Shown here piece after piece: positions 1 to 7,607 of a stretch of DNA of 40,108 nt (within the stretch, counting starts at the first letter, position 1; the number at the start of each line of letters is the position of its first letter). The notes below the pieces were generated by a model. It was not told where the DNA came from. It searched no databases and saw only the letters and a program-made list of their open reading frames with translations. A program made the position numbers and the translations under genes. The stretch covers positions 1 through 40,108 of the forward strand of contig NZ_QNRO01000029.1 in NCBI RefSeq assembly GCF_003315345.1, written 5' to 3'. The DNA comes from Marinobacter pelagius. GTDB lineage: Bacteria > Pseudomonadota > Gammaproteobacteria > Pseudomonadales > Oleiphilaceae.

Positions 1-24
1 TTCGGAGAAGGTGATCTGATCCAT
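1..24 (-). CDS. IS5-family transposase, first 8 codons only
   Basis: The minus strand from 24 encodes Met-Asp-Gln-Ile-Thr-Phe-Ser-Glu and runs out of the window. MDQITFSE is, as I recall, a characteristic N-terminus of IS5-family DDE transposases. An AGGA-like sequence lies just upstream of the ATG. Only eight residues are visible, so whether the transposase is intact is unknown. Confidence 0.55.
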
Positions 25-95
25 GCTGGCAACGATCCTATGCGATTGACGATGGCCGTATTATCGCTGATTTTGGAGACTTATTCAGAGCCTCC
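1..95 (-). mobile_element. End of an IS5-family insertion sequence, cut by the window edge
   Basis: Reading the minus strand, the outer end at 95-78 is GGAGGCTCTGAATAAGTC. This resembles the terminal inverted repeats of IS5-group elements. It is followed by a short leader and the first codons of a transposase. TTAA at 96-99 just outside could be part of a target duplication. The other end lies outside the window, so element length and duplication cannot be checked. The family call rests on the transposase N-terminus plus this end; the boundary at 95 is inferred. Confidence 0.6.
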
Positions 96-173
96 TTAAC
101 TCTTATTATTTTAAATTTCAGGATAAATCATAAACTGGTACTTTAATAAACTAACCAACCAATAGGAGATGAA

Positions 174-224
174 ATGATGAAAAGGTTATTTGTATTTTAT
201 TCAACAGTTGCCATTTCAATATAA
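174..224 (+). pseudogene. Broken start of an exported-protein gene (16 codons)
   Basis: An excellent ribosome binding site (AGGAGAT at 164-170) precedes ATG-ATG and the peptide MMKRLFVFYSTVAISI, then TAA at 222-224. The peptide looks like a signal-sequence start (Lys-Arg then a hydrophobic stretch) that ends too early. I read it as the remnant of a gene truncated by a nonsense or frameshift change near the IS junction. A genuine 16-aa peptide is possible but less likely. The surrounding bases are AT-rich compared with the rest of the window. Confidence 0.35.
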
Positions 225-240
225 TTCACTAAGGAAGGAC

Positions 241-270
241 AAAAAAATACCGCAGGGTAAGCCCTGCGGC
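241..270 (-). terminator. Rho-independent terminator for minus-strand transcription
   Basis: A perfect 8-bp stem CCGCAGGG (250-257) / CCCTGCGG (262-269) with a 4-nt loop. On the minus strand it is followed at once by a U-tract from the A-run at 241-247. There is no T-run on the plus side, so it acts leftward. It could end the operon whose last gene stops at 501, or the short transcript proposed at 334-241. Confidence 0.8.
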
Positions 271-334
271 GAAGTTAACTCGCGGAGACATGGGCACAGG
301 CTGTAACAAGTGATAACAATCGGTGCCCTGATCG
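241..334 (-). ncRNA. Candidate small RNA of about 94 nt
   Basis: A TTCAG-N6-TTCAG box (372-357) with a -10-like TTTACT (346-341) points leftward and would start a transcript near 334. The strong terminator at 270-241 would end it. No convincing reading frame with a ribosome binding site lies between: an ATG at 291-289 gives about 20 codons that run through the terminator stem. The RNA is an inference from promoter-plus-terminator geometry only. The box could instead be a relic of a deleted gene. Confidence 0.25.
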
Positions 335-340
335 CGAACA

Positions 341-372
341 AGTAAATCACACCAACCTGAAACCGGACTGAA
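341..372 (-). promoter_or_regulatory. TTCAG-N6-TTCAG regulator box plus -10 (copy 1)
   Basis: On the minus strand, TTCAG (372-368), six bases (TCCGGT), then TTCAG (361-357): an 11-bp direct repeat typical of OmpR/PhoB-family response-regulator sites. The -10-like TTTACT lies ten bases beyond, at 346-341. The same layout recurs at five other places in this window. No FNR-type palindrome lies at the corresponding upstream distance here. Confidence 0.4.
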
Positions 373-406
373 TTACTGAGACAAATTCAGGATTAACAGT
401 CCAAGC

Positions 407-446
407 AAATAGTCGACCGCCTGTTATTGAAGGTTCTCGACTATTT
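407..446. terminator. Inverted repeat, possible weak bidirectional terminator
   Basis: A perfect 10-bp repeat, AAATAGTCGA (407-416) and TCGACTATTT (437-446), separated by 20 bases. It sits 55 bases beyond the stop at 501 of the leftmost minus-strand operon and upstream of regulator box copy 1. The stem is AT-rich at its foot, so each strand ends in a short U-stretch. It may separate the operon from the short transcript to its left, but the long loop makes it weak. Confidence 0.35.
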
Positions 447-500
447 ATTACACGTCAAACATATAGCAATTGCCGCCTCTCAACTTCCACCATCTCTCTT

Positions 501-989
501 TCACTTGGTTCTCAACATTGACCATCCAACAAACATCCATTTGACAATCAATATCGTGACCAGTGGTAATAAAGCCCACTGGGCGAGAGGAAGCACTCCG
601 GTGCCGGTCCATGAGAGAATCGGCATCAACTCGCTATAATTCCACCGGTCACCCTCCCCTGTTGCCCAGTACTCAAAAAGGATCGTTACAATCAGTCCGA
701 CAGCAAGATAAACGGACAGGCTGGTTCGTCTCCAGCCGCCCACTGCCCAAAACCAGTCCCTTGATATCCATGCCGCAACTGCATATGCGCCGATGGCTAT
801 ATTGGCATCTCCGATAGTGGCACGGGTACACAACCACACCACATCCCAATGACGGGCCTCAGTCATATCGGTAAAGAACGGAACCTGCACCATTTCCCAA
901 AAAAAGTGCAGAAAAAAGCTGACACCCCAGATCATCAGGGCAAGCGCAACGGCGGCCCGACGCCGGTATCTGACCTTCAGAAAAACCAT
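501..989 (-). CDS. Integral membrane protein, unrecognised family
   Basis: 162 aa with about four hydrophobic helices (roughly residues 12-32, 50-75, 88-108 and 128-155) and a basic N-terminus (KVRYRRR). The first helix contains WGVSFFLHFFWEMVQVPFF, and aromatic and Trp residues are abundant. The start is ATG at 989 with GGAGAT a few bases upstream, inside the last codons of the upstream barrel gene (13-base overlap). It is therefore the translationally coupled last gene of the operon that begins at 7412. I do not recognise the family. Its position suggests an accessory part of the LolA/ABC/barrel system. Confidence 0.7.
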   Translation of the reverse strand: MVFLKVRYRRRAAVALALMIWGVSFFLHFFWEMVQVPFFTDMTEARHWDVVWLCTRATIGDANIAIGAYAVAAWISRDWFWAVGGWRRTSLSVYLAVGLIVTILFEYWATGEGDRWNYSELMPILSWTGTGVLPLAQWALLPLVTILIVKWMFVGWSMLRTK

Positions 990-2110
990 TGAATCTCCAT
1001 CAGCCCAAGCGGCTCCAGTCTCCCGTACTCGCTGTCCTGATCACCTCCGAACCATTGGGCTCCGGCAGTGAAATAGATCTCCTGGCTCAGCGGCAGTATC
1101 CACGTGGATCTCGGGTAAAGTACCCAACTGGCATCATCAGCATTACGGATGGCCGCCACCCGGTATTGCCAGAACGGGTTGATATCCTGCCAAACCAGTA
1201 GTCCGGCATAATGACGCCCGGCATACAGGGGCCGTGCGGACACAAGATTGGCCAGGCCTGTCGTTCCCGGCGATACCGGCTGACCGTTATAGAAATATTC
1301 AACGGCCAGATTGAGCCCGGTGCGAAACGCCCAGTTCAGATCCGCTACTCCCTGCCAGTAACTACCACCCGCATCCGGCTTGCTCCAGACGAGCTCGGTG
1401 CGCCAACCGGTGCCAGCCACGGAGCCACTGCCGCTGACACCCGCTTTGGTGACGTTGGAGAACTCGCCCATCATCACGCCGGCATCGACCCCGGCAACGA
1501 AGCGCTTGGCCCGTGCCGCCGTGCTGGCAATCTGGTCCCTGTGTTGCGGCGCATGCACGGCGCTGATCCGGCCCGTTGCCCCCCAGGCTCTGTCCCATAA
1601 CAGCGCGTCCACGCCAATGCGTTCATCAGGCTCCAATTGCAGTGGGCTGACAGGATTGAGAATATCCATGGGGTTCCAGATCAGTGCGGTGGACCAGTTC
1701 ACTTGCTGGCGGCCAAACCGGAAGTCACCGACCGGCGAGCGCCACTGGATCGTGCCACGGTAAAGTTGATGGCGCGCCAACACATCCCCCGATTCGTGCA
1801 CGTCCCCCTGAAGATCCCAGTAGCGCGGATCAGGCGCATCCCTGAGCAGGGCAAACTCCGGGCTGTCCAGGAAACTGCCAGCCACCAGTTCCAGATCGTA
1901 GGCCGCATCCACAACCCAGTCCTCATATCGGTAACGGGGCTCAATACGCAGGCGGGTCAGGTTCGAGAAGTAGGGATTGTCGTCAATCAACGAGCGCGAG
2001 CCAACGCTCAGGTTCTTGAGCGATCCCGAATAGCTGTACTCCGCCTCAGCGCCTGAAGCCAGCACCAGCCAGGCCATCGCGACCAGCATCAGTGGAGATC
2101 GCCTAGCCAT
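977..2110 (-). CDS. Outer-membrane beta-barrel protein (porin-like)
   Basis: 377 aa from ATG 2110: signal peptide MARRSPLMLVAMAWLVLASGAEA, then alternating hydrophobic/polar strands and a C-terminal ...IQWFF ending in Phe, the usual last residue of outer-membrane barrels. Motifs such as FRFGRQQVNWSTALIWNP resemble DUF1302 / alginate-export-like barrels. The family name is tentative; the barrel fold is likely. The frame is open farther upstream, but ATG 2110 overlaps the stop of the FtsX permease by 8 bases (2103-2110) and begins the signal peptide. It probably forms the outer-membrane end of an export route fed by the ABC transporter and the periplasmic LolA-like protein. Confidence 0.75.
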   Translation of the reverse strand: MARRSPLMLVAMAWLVLASGAEAEYSYSGSLKNLSVGSRSLIDDNPYFSNLTRLRIEPRYRYEDWVVDAAYDLELVAGSFLDSPEFALLRDAPDPRYWDLQGDVHESGDVLARHQLYRGTIQWRSPVGDFRFGRQQVNWSTALIWNPMDILNPVSPLQLEPDERIGVDALLWDRAWGATGRISAVHAPQHRDQIASTAARAKRFVAGVDAGVMMGEFSNVTKAGVSGSGSVAGTGWRTELVWSKPDAGGSYWQGVADLNWAFRTGLNLAVEYFYNGQPVSPGTTGLANLVSARPLYAGRHYAGLLVWQDINPFWQYRVAAIRNADDASWVLYPRSTWILPLSQEIYFTAGAQWFGGDQDSEYGRLEPLGLMEIQWFF

Positions 2111-4616
2111 GGCGGATGGCCTCCACCGGATCCAGTCGCGAGGCCCGCCAGGCCGGATACAGAGCCACCAGCACCGAGCACAGGAACAACAGCAGGCTGG
2201 GAAGCCAGACATGATCGAAAATCAGCACCGGATAGATACGGTCAGTGATACCGGGGATGGCTTCCAGAGCGCCGCTGATCGAGGACAGATCAATGCCGGT
2301 AGTGCCAAGCCAGACAACAAGCAGTCCGCCAACCACCGTTCCTGCCAGCATTCCCAGTATTGCCAGGAAGAACGCCTCAAACAGAATAGTCAGTTGCAGC
2401 TGCGACCCTCTGGTGCCCAGCGCCAGCATGACGCCCAGTTCCGGGGTACGTTCCATCACCGACATCACCATGGTGTTCATGACGCCAATGGCGACCACCA
2501 CAAAGACCACCGACAGGATGAGATAGAAATCCACCTGGCTCATTTCCACCATCTGCACCACCACCGGGAGCAGGGTCTCCCAGTCCTGGGCCACCAGTCC
2601 GTCGTTGGTCAGAAGCGGCGACTGATTCAGGGTTCGCGCCAGGGGCGCACTCTCCGCCCGGTCTGACAGCCTGAGTACGATCCGCGAGACTTCATCTTCC
2701 AGCAGGCCACCCAGGCGGCGGGCGGCGTTGATATCGGTGAAGACGTACTCGGTGTCGAACAGGTCACTGCCAGTGCGGTAGATACCGCGGATGGCCTGGG
2801 CACTGGAGGCAAGATCTCCGCCAGCCTGCTGAACCGTAATAACCAGCTTGTCTCCCAGCCGGGCATTCAGCTCCTCGGCCAGTTTCTGGCCAATGACAAT
2901 GCCCGTCTCTGCGGATTGAACGTAAGTGCCCTGCTCCATGTATCCGGAAAGCTCGGTAACCGATCTCTCCTGCTCCGGAGCAATACCCACCAGTTCCACC
3001 GGCAGACTTTTCCCGGGGTTGGCCACCATGGCACGCAGCACTACCCGGGGTGCGGCCGCCTCAACCTCGGGCCGCGCCTGCAACTGCCGCTGCAGTGCCT
3101 GACTGTCGGCAATGCGTAAAGCCGGCGACAGATCGACGTCGTGCCCCCCTTCCAGCACCTGCACATGCCCACTAAGCTGCTGTGTCGAGTTGTGAATCAT
3201 CTGCTCGAAGAAACCATCGGCAAAGGCATACAGGAACAGATAGGCAGCCAGCCCGAACGCAGTCGCCGAGGCGGTGATTACAGACCGTCGTGGATTTCTG
3301 AAAACCGAACGCAGTGCCATTTGCGCAAAAATCAGCAGCCGATGATCAGACGTCACCTGCCAATGGATACGGCGGATACGGTTGATCATAGTTCGCCGTG
3401 CGCCCATCGCCTCCAGCGGGCTGTTTCGGCTGGCTTTCCAGGCCGGGATGGCCGCTGCCAGCAGAGCGACAGACACCACCACAACGCCAATGACCACCAG
3501 GCGCTGGAGCTCGATGGTGGGATAGACGATACCGCTCAGCCCCGGCATGGTATCCATGGCCTTGATATAGGCACTGAAGTCCAGCCCATGGGTACCGAAA
3601 TAGCCCGTCAGTGACAGACCCAACGCCAGCCCCAACAGGTAGCCCAGACCAGCCAGAATCGCTGTTTCCAGAAGCACCAGCCAGACAATACGGCTGCTGG
3701 GGGTCCCCAGCGCCATCATCACACCGAATTCCCGGCCACGTTCCAGCACCGACATCAGAATGGTGTTAACGATACCGGCCGCCACCACCACAAACACCAC
3801 GAAGATCACGATGTAGGCGACAGCATCATGAAAGGCGACCATTTGTACCAGCGATGGCATCAGCGCTGGCCACCCCAGGACCTCTACGTTCCGGGCCTGC
3901 ATCTGATTCCGCAGGCCTGCAACCACCGCTTCGAGCCGGTCGGAATCTTCTACGCGGGCCGCTATCTCGGTAAACCGTCCCTGGAAGGCATAGAGTGCCT
4001 GGGCAGACGCCAGGGGCATCTGGGCCACGAAGCCATCAATTCGCTTGATGCCGGTTTCAAAAACACCCACCACCTCGAATCGGTCCGCACCAATGGAGCC
4101 GTCCGCCGCCTGGACCACCAGCACCAGCTCTTCGCCCGGGGACACCTCCAGGGCATCGGCGGCATCCACGCCCATAATGATCTCATTGCCCCCCTCCAGA
4201 TAGCGGCCCATAACAATCGACCGATCCAGCCGGGTGACCGTTGGCTCGATTGCACTGTCGACCCCCATTACCTGCAAGGCCCTGGACTGGTTGCCATGGC
4301 TGGCCAGCGCGTTGCCTGTCACCCTGGCCGTGGTCGCCGCGACACCGGTTACGGCGGACACCTCCTGGGCAAGGTTCCAGCGCTCGGCCAAGGCAATGTT
4401 CATTTCCCGGTCGTCGTGAAACCCGCGCTGATGCACTTTCAGGTCGCCGGTCACATAGCCGGTCATGTTGTTGATCATCTGGGCATTGATGCCATCGATG
4501 AAGGCCCAGAGAAACACCAGCCCACCGACACCGACCGCCACCGACAACAGGGTGATCCCGGTACGCCGACGATTGACCCGGAGATTGCCAAACGCCAATC
4601 GCAGCCAGGCGATCAC
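2103..4616 (-). CDS. ABC transporter permease with two tandem FtsX/MacB modules
   Basis: 837 aa. The two halves are clearly homologous. Each has an N-terminal helix, a large periplasmic (MacB_PCD-like) domain and three C-terminal helices. The pattern FVVVAAGIVNTILMSVLER...GVMMALGT of the first half returns as FVVVAIGVMNTMVMSVMER...GVMLALGT in the second. About eight membrane segments in all. Usual Lol-type permeases are two separate ~400-aa proteins (LolC and LolE); here both roles would be in one chain. Its ATG overlaps the stop of the ATPase gene by 4 bases. Likely job: mechanotransmission-type extraction of a lipoprotein or lipid from the inner membrane for the LolA-like carrier. The substrate is unknown. 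Confidence 0.85.
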   Translation of the reverse strand: MIAWLRLAFGNLRVNRRRTGITLLSVAVGVGGLVFLWAFIDGINAQMINNMTGYVTGDLKVHQRGFHDDREMNIALAERWNLAQEVSAVTGVAATTARVTGNALASHGNQSRALQVMGVDSAIEPTVTRLDRSIVMGRYLEGGNEIIMGVDAADALEVSPGEELVLVVQAADGSIGADRFEVVGVFETGIKRIDGFVAQMPLASAQALYAFQGRFTEIAARVEDSDRLEAVVAGLRNQMQARNVEVLGWPALMPSLVQMVAFHDAVAYIVIFVVFVVVAAGIVNTILMSVLERGREFGVMMALGTPSSRIVWLVLLETAILAGLGYLLGLALGLSLTGYFGTHGLDFSAYIKAMDTMPGLSGIVYPTIELQRLVVIGVVVVSVALLAAAIPAWKASRNSPLEAMGARRTMINRIRRIHWQVTSDHRLLIFAQMALRSVFRNPRRSVITASATAFGLAAYLFLYAFADGFFEQMIHNSTQQLSGHVQVLEGGHDVDLSPALRIADSQALQRQLQARPEVEAAAPRVVLRAMVANPGKSLPVELVGIAPEQERSVTELSGYMEQGTYVQSAETGIVIGQKLAEELNARLGDKLVITVQQAGGDLASSAQAIRGIYRTGSDLFDTEYVFTDINAARRLGGLLEDEVSRIVLRLSDRAESAPLARTLNQSPLLTNDGLVAQDWETLLPVVVQMVEMSQVDFYLILSVVFVVVAIGVMNTMVMSVMERTPELGVMLALGTRGSQLQLTILFEAFFLAILGMLAGTVVGGLLVVWLGTTGIDLSSISGALEAIPGITDRIYPVLIFDHVWLPSLLLFLCSVLVALYPAWRASRLDPVEAIRHG

Positions 4617-5299
4617 GGCCGGCGCTCCTCGCGCTCAATGACGCCATCCCGGAGATGGATCACCCGGCGCGCCCGCTCCATCACCATTGGATCATGGGTG
4701 GAGAACACAAACGTAATCCCGTGCTCGGCGTTCAGCCCCCGCATCAGGTCCAACAGGGCTGCACCGGTCGTGGAGTCGAGATTGGCGGTGGGCTCATCGG
4801 CCAGGACAATGGCGGGTTTGCTGACGATGGCCCTGGCCACCGCCACACGTTGCTGCTGGCCGCCAGAGAGTTCGTGGGGCAGACGTTGCTCCATTCCCCG
4901 CAGCCCAACCTCCGCGAGAATGCGCTGTGCCTCGGCTCGTCGTTCGCGAAACGGAACACCGCGAAGCATGAGCACATACTCCACATTCTCCTGGGCCGAC
5001 AGCACGCCGATGAGGTTGTACTCCTGGAATACAAAGCCAATCTTCCACAACCGCAGAATGGTGCGCTTCTTGCGGCTGAGCCCGGTAATTTCCTCGCCCG
5101 CCACCTGAATATGCCCGCTATCCGGCTCGTCCAGGGCGCCGATCTGGTTCAGCAGGGTGGTCTTGCCCGACCCCGAAGGTCCCACCAGTGTGGTGAACTC
5201 ACCGGGCTCAATGGCCACCGATACGTCATTCAGGGCTTTGACGGCAATGGAGTCCTGCCGGTAGATCCGCGAGACATTCTGCACATTGACGATGCTCAT
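4613..5299 (-). CDS. ABC transporter ATP-binding protein (LolD/MacB type)
   Basis: 228 aa with all ATPase motifs: Walker A GPSGSGKT (residues 40-47), signature LSGGQQQRVAVARAI, Walker B IVLADEPTANLD and the switch His in FSTHD. Length and sequence fit the LolD/MacB/FtsE-type ATPases that energise FtsX-fold permeases. It lies between the LolA-like gene and the double-FtsX permease and overlaps the latter by ATGA, so it is surely its partner. The specific cargo cannot be read from the ATPase. Confidence 0.9.
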   Translation of the reverse strand: MSIVNVQNVSRIYRQDSIAVKALNDVSVAIEPGEFTTLVGPSGSGKTTLLNQIGALDEPDSGHIQVAGEEITGLSRKKRTILRLWKIGFVFQEYNLIGVLSAQENVEYVLMLRGVPFRERRAEAQRILAEVGLRGMEQRLPHELSGGQQQRVAVARAIVSKPAIVLADEPTANLDSTTGAALLDLMRGLNAEHGITFVFSTHDPMVMERARRVIHLRDGVIEREERRP

Positions 5300-5308
5300 A
5301 GCGGGGAC

Positions 5309-6055
5309 TCATTCCGGGTTGCGCAGACGGCGCAGTGAAAAAAGGGACTCGTCCAAAGGAAGATCGAATTCGATGGTTTCAATTCTGATGACGGTGCGGG
5401 ATTCGGGGTTGTCCGCATCAACCATGGTCCACAGCGTTGGTATCCGGCGCCCGTCCATGGTCTTGACCTGTTCATAGGTCAACCGTTTGACGAGCTGATC
5501 CCGCTCCCCGAAGTAGGCCACCGACACGGGGATAGCGTCCGCGCGAACCTCAAATTCAAGCCGGCTCCAGACCACCGGCGCGTCGGGCCTTGGCGTTGAA
5601 ACAATCCGATACACAGGTACCTCGCCAGAAGCATCTACCCCGGCAACCTCATGGGTGTAGTCGTCGACAAACGAACTTTCCTTGACCAGATCGTCGTTGC
5701 TGAAGTTGGACCCCATCCAGGGCTGCAGCATCATCGACGGCGGGATCTTGATGGTTCGGTCGACCTTTGGCAGGTAATTCCACATAGCATCACCGATTCT
5801 CAGCGAGCCTACGCCCGCCTCCTTTTTCGGCGAGTGAATGCGGATTAACGTGTGATCGGGCCGGTCCATCCAGGCTTCCAGCTGCAGCTCCCGGGTCCAG
5901 TATTCACTTTCGATACGCATGACGTACCGGCCGTGGTTACTGTCTGACCAAAGGGTATGCTCCATGGCTTCTATTAATGAATCGGCGGAGGGAGTGCCCG
6001 CAAAAACCGGATCCGATATCCAGACCCAAAGAAGAACTATTATCCAGGGTGCCAT
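5309..6055 (-). CDS. LolA-like outer-membrane lipoprotein-sorting family protein
   Basis: 248 aa from ATG 6055, which has GAGGA 8 bases upstream. A TTG at 6070 is in frame but less well placed. Signal peptide MAPWIIVLLWVWISDPVFAG. The body (ELQLEAWMDRPDHTLIRI, KKEAGVGSLRIGDAMWNYLPKVDRTIKIPPSMM, SSFVDDYTHEVAG) matches the LolA-fold family often annotated 'outer membrane lipoprotein-sorting protein' (PF17131 as I recall). Such proteins have a half-barrel that shields an acyl chain. It lies 9 bases upstream of the ABC ATPase, so a carrier role between the ABC transporter and the outer-membrane barrel is the natural inference. It is distinct from housekeeping LolA. Confidence 0.8.
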   Translation of the reverse strand: MAPWIIVLLWVWISDPVFAGTPSADSLIEAMEHTLWSDSNHGRYVMRIESEYWTRELQLEAWMDRPDHTLIRIHSPKKEAGVGSLRIGDAMWNYLPKVDRTIKIPPSMMLQPWMGSNFSNDDLVKESSFVDDYTHEVAGVDASGEVPVYRIVSTPRPDAPVVWSRLEFEVRADAIPVSVAYFGERDQLVKRLTYEQVKTMDGRRIPTLWTMVDADNPESRTVIRIETIEFDLPLDESLFSLRRLRNPE

Positions 6056-6088
6056 GAGCCAAATCCTCAATAGCTTATATTCGGTGCC

Positions 6089-6304
6089 TCACTGTTCATC
6101 TCGCTCATCTCCAGTCTTGCCATGGTGCGGTCCATGCTGTCCGTGACTACCATGTCCGCCATGCATAAATATGTGCATTAACGGACATGCAAGAAGTATC
6201 AGCCAAGGCAAGGCGCCGAGAAAGTGACCCTTGTGCTCGCCCCAAAGCACAAGCAGCGCAATAACAGCGAATATTGCCAATGTGATTTTATAACGACGGT
6301 CCAT
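6089..6304 (-). CDS. DUF2933-type small membrane protein
   Basis: 71 aa from ATG 6304 (AGGA 9 bases upstream); an in-frame TTG farther upstream is ignored. Two hydrophobic segments (about 6-24 and 31-48) are followed by a Gly/His tail (HIFMHGGHGSHGQHGPHHG). This is the architecture of DUF2933 proteins, which commonly occur beside copper or heavy-metal resistance genes. The His-rich tail could bind copper, but its role is unknown. It lies between the beta-propeller and the LolA-like gene in the same operon. Confidence 0.75.
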   Translation of the reverse strand: MDRRYKITLAIFAVIALLVLWGEHKGHFLGALPWLILLACPLMHIFMHGGHGSHGQHGPHHGKTGDERDEQ

Positions 6305-6341
6305 GACAGTTCCTTTTGTGAGCAATCCAACTCTGCAATCG

Positions 6342-7412
6342 TCACGGCTTATAAATCGAGATCTGATGACCTATCCCATCCAGCGAGACCTCATCAAGAA
6401 TGGCGAGAGACACTGGATCAAGAATCCAGAGTTTTGCCTCGCCTCGGCTGGTGACCAAAATGCGGCCATCGACAGGGGAAACCGCCAGGTGGTAGGGAGC
6501 CGGGGCGAGCGGGATACTTTTTCGGATGCCGGGAGTGAGGTCTATGCGAACAAGCCTTTCATCACCCTGACTGGTGGCAAAAAGCGTCTTTCCATCGGCG
6601 CTCAGGCCCAGACCATGAGGCGCTTCGCCAATTTGGTAGCGAGCCGTCACGACACCGTCAGAAAGCCGCAGCTTAAGGGCTTCACCGGAGGCGGCATCAT
6701 TGATGTACAGATGATCACCGTCCGGGGCGAGAGCCATGTGCTCCGGGCCTCCACCTACGAGCACATTGCGCTTGACGAACCAGTTCCCGGTATCCACTTC
6801 ACTGATCGTGCCGTTACCGGTATTGCTGACGAATAACGTCTGGCCGTCGCCCGTCGTCGCTATATAGTTGGGAGACGGGCCAGTCGCGATAACGTCAACG
6901 ACTTTTCCGGAATCCAAATCAACAACGCTGATACCCCCACCCATCGGATGTGTGGAAACGGCATAGCGACCATCCGGTGTGACCAGAACATGATGCACTG
7001 GCCCCGGTACCTCATATACCCATTCCATGGCGTTCGTGCTGGTGTCCACGACATAAACCCGACCAGTACCGGATAATTCCGGAGCTGCGGCGCCGCCGCC
7101 ACCGTGATGGGCGGCGTGATCATCTTCCGTGACACCCTCCGGTCGCATGGGAGGTTCCTGATTGTCATGGGCAGTCAGGCTTCCCACAACGAGGTAGCGG
7201 CCATCCGGAGTCAGCGCTGATCCATGGGTATTGACCGTACCGGAGATCGTCGATGTTAATCGGTGGGTTTCCAGGTTCATGACCCCCACAGAATCCGCCG
7301 TCCCCATGGGAATGAAGGCGCGACCACCGTCCGCAGACACCGCCGTTGACAGACTCATCGAGAACATGGCGACGAGGCTCCAAAACCACGATTTTCGCGA
7401 CGGGTATTTCAT
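6342..7412 (-). CDS. Exported YVTN-type beta-propeller protein with His-rich loop
   Basis: 356 aa from ATG 7412 (AAGGTGA upstream). The frame stays open 64 codons farther but those residues are not signal-like. The N-terminus MKYPSRKSWFWSLVAMFSMSLSTAVSADG is a signal peptide. Repeated blades follow, of the type TPDGRYLVVGS..., TPDGRYAVSTHP, TGDGQTLFVSNTGNGTISEVD, SADGKTLFATSQGD: about seven, as in YVTN/YncE propellers. Between blades 1 and 2 sits a loop with DDHAAHHGGGG that could bind metal. It is the first gene of the operon reading down to 501 and has a structured leader and a composite promoter. Function unknown; it may sense or deliver metal in the periplasm. Confidence 0.8.
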   Translation of the reverse strand: MKYPSRKSWFWSLVAMFSMSLSTAVSADGGRAFIPMGTADSVGVMNLETHRLTSTISGTVNTHGSALTPDGRYLVVGSLTAHDNQEPPMRPEGVTEDDHAAHHGGGGAAAPELSGTGRVYVVDTSTNAMEWVYEVPGPVHHVLVTPDGRYAVSTHPMGGGISVVDLDSGKVVDVIATGPSPNYIATTGDGQTLFVSNTGNGTISEVDTGNWFVKRNVLVGGGPEHMALAPDGDHLYINDAASGEALKLRLSDGVVTARYQIGEAPHGLGLSADGKTLFATSQGDERLVRIDLTPGIRKSIPLAPAPYHLAVSPVDGRILVTSRGEAKLWILDPVSLAILDEVSLDGIGHQISIYKP

Positions 7413-7444
7413 AAGGTCACCTTCGGAACAGAACGGCAGAATGA

Positions 7445-7490
7445 TTCTTTTTCGGCAGAAAAGCGGCCGTTGCACGCTTGCGAAAAAGAA
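7445..7490 (-). other. Long leader hairpin before the beta-propeller gene
   Basis: A perfect 10-bp inverted repeat, TTCTTTTTCG (7445-7454) and CGAAAAAGAA (7481-7490), encloses a second 5-bp pair, AAGCG (7461-7465) / CGCTT (7475-7479). If transcription starts near 7497, as predicted from the promoter boxes, the whole structure lies in the ~85-nt leader, 33 bases before the ATG. It is not followed by a U-tract, so it is not a simple terminator. It may stabilise or regulate the mRNA. Confidence 0.45.
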
Positions 7491-7503
7491 ATGCTTCAAT
7501 CCC

Positions 7504-7573
7504 AGTTGAACACGCCAAACTGAACTAGAACTGAAAACCCTTCCTGAAGATGCATCTATTTGACGCGAGTCAA
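7504..7573 (-). promoter_or_regulatory. Composite promoter: FNR-type site plus TTCAG box (copy 2)
   Basis: Reading leftward: the palindrome TTGAC-GCGA-GTCAA (7573-7560), 24 bases, TTCAG-TTCTAG-TTCAG (7535-7520), then a weak -10-like TCAACT (7509-7504). A third CTGAA on the plus strand lies at 7544. It serves the operon starting at 7412. The FNR-type site is centred 39 bp from the repeat, close to the 40 bp seen at the other two composite promoters. The FNR half-sites carry C instead of the consensus T at the fifth position, so this is the weakest of the three. Confidence 0.5.
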
Positions 7574-7607
7574 TTTCCGGGCGCTGGCGCCGGCTTCCCG
7601 GCACAGC

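Noticed and set aside
427..639. 70-codon plus-strand frame beginning MKVLDYLLHV
   Set aside because: Mostly antisense to the membrane protein gene at 501-989, overlaps the inverted repeat at 407-446 and has no ribosome binding site.
3828..5108. 426-codon plus-strand open frame opposite the ABC permease and ATPase
   Set aside because: Crosses two real coupled genes on the other strand; no motif or start signal.
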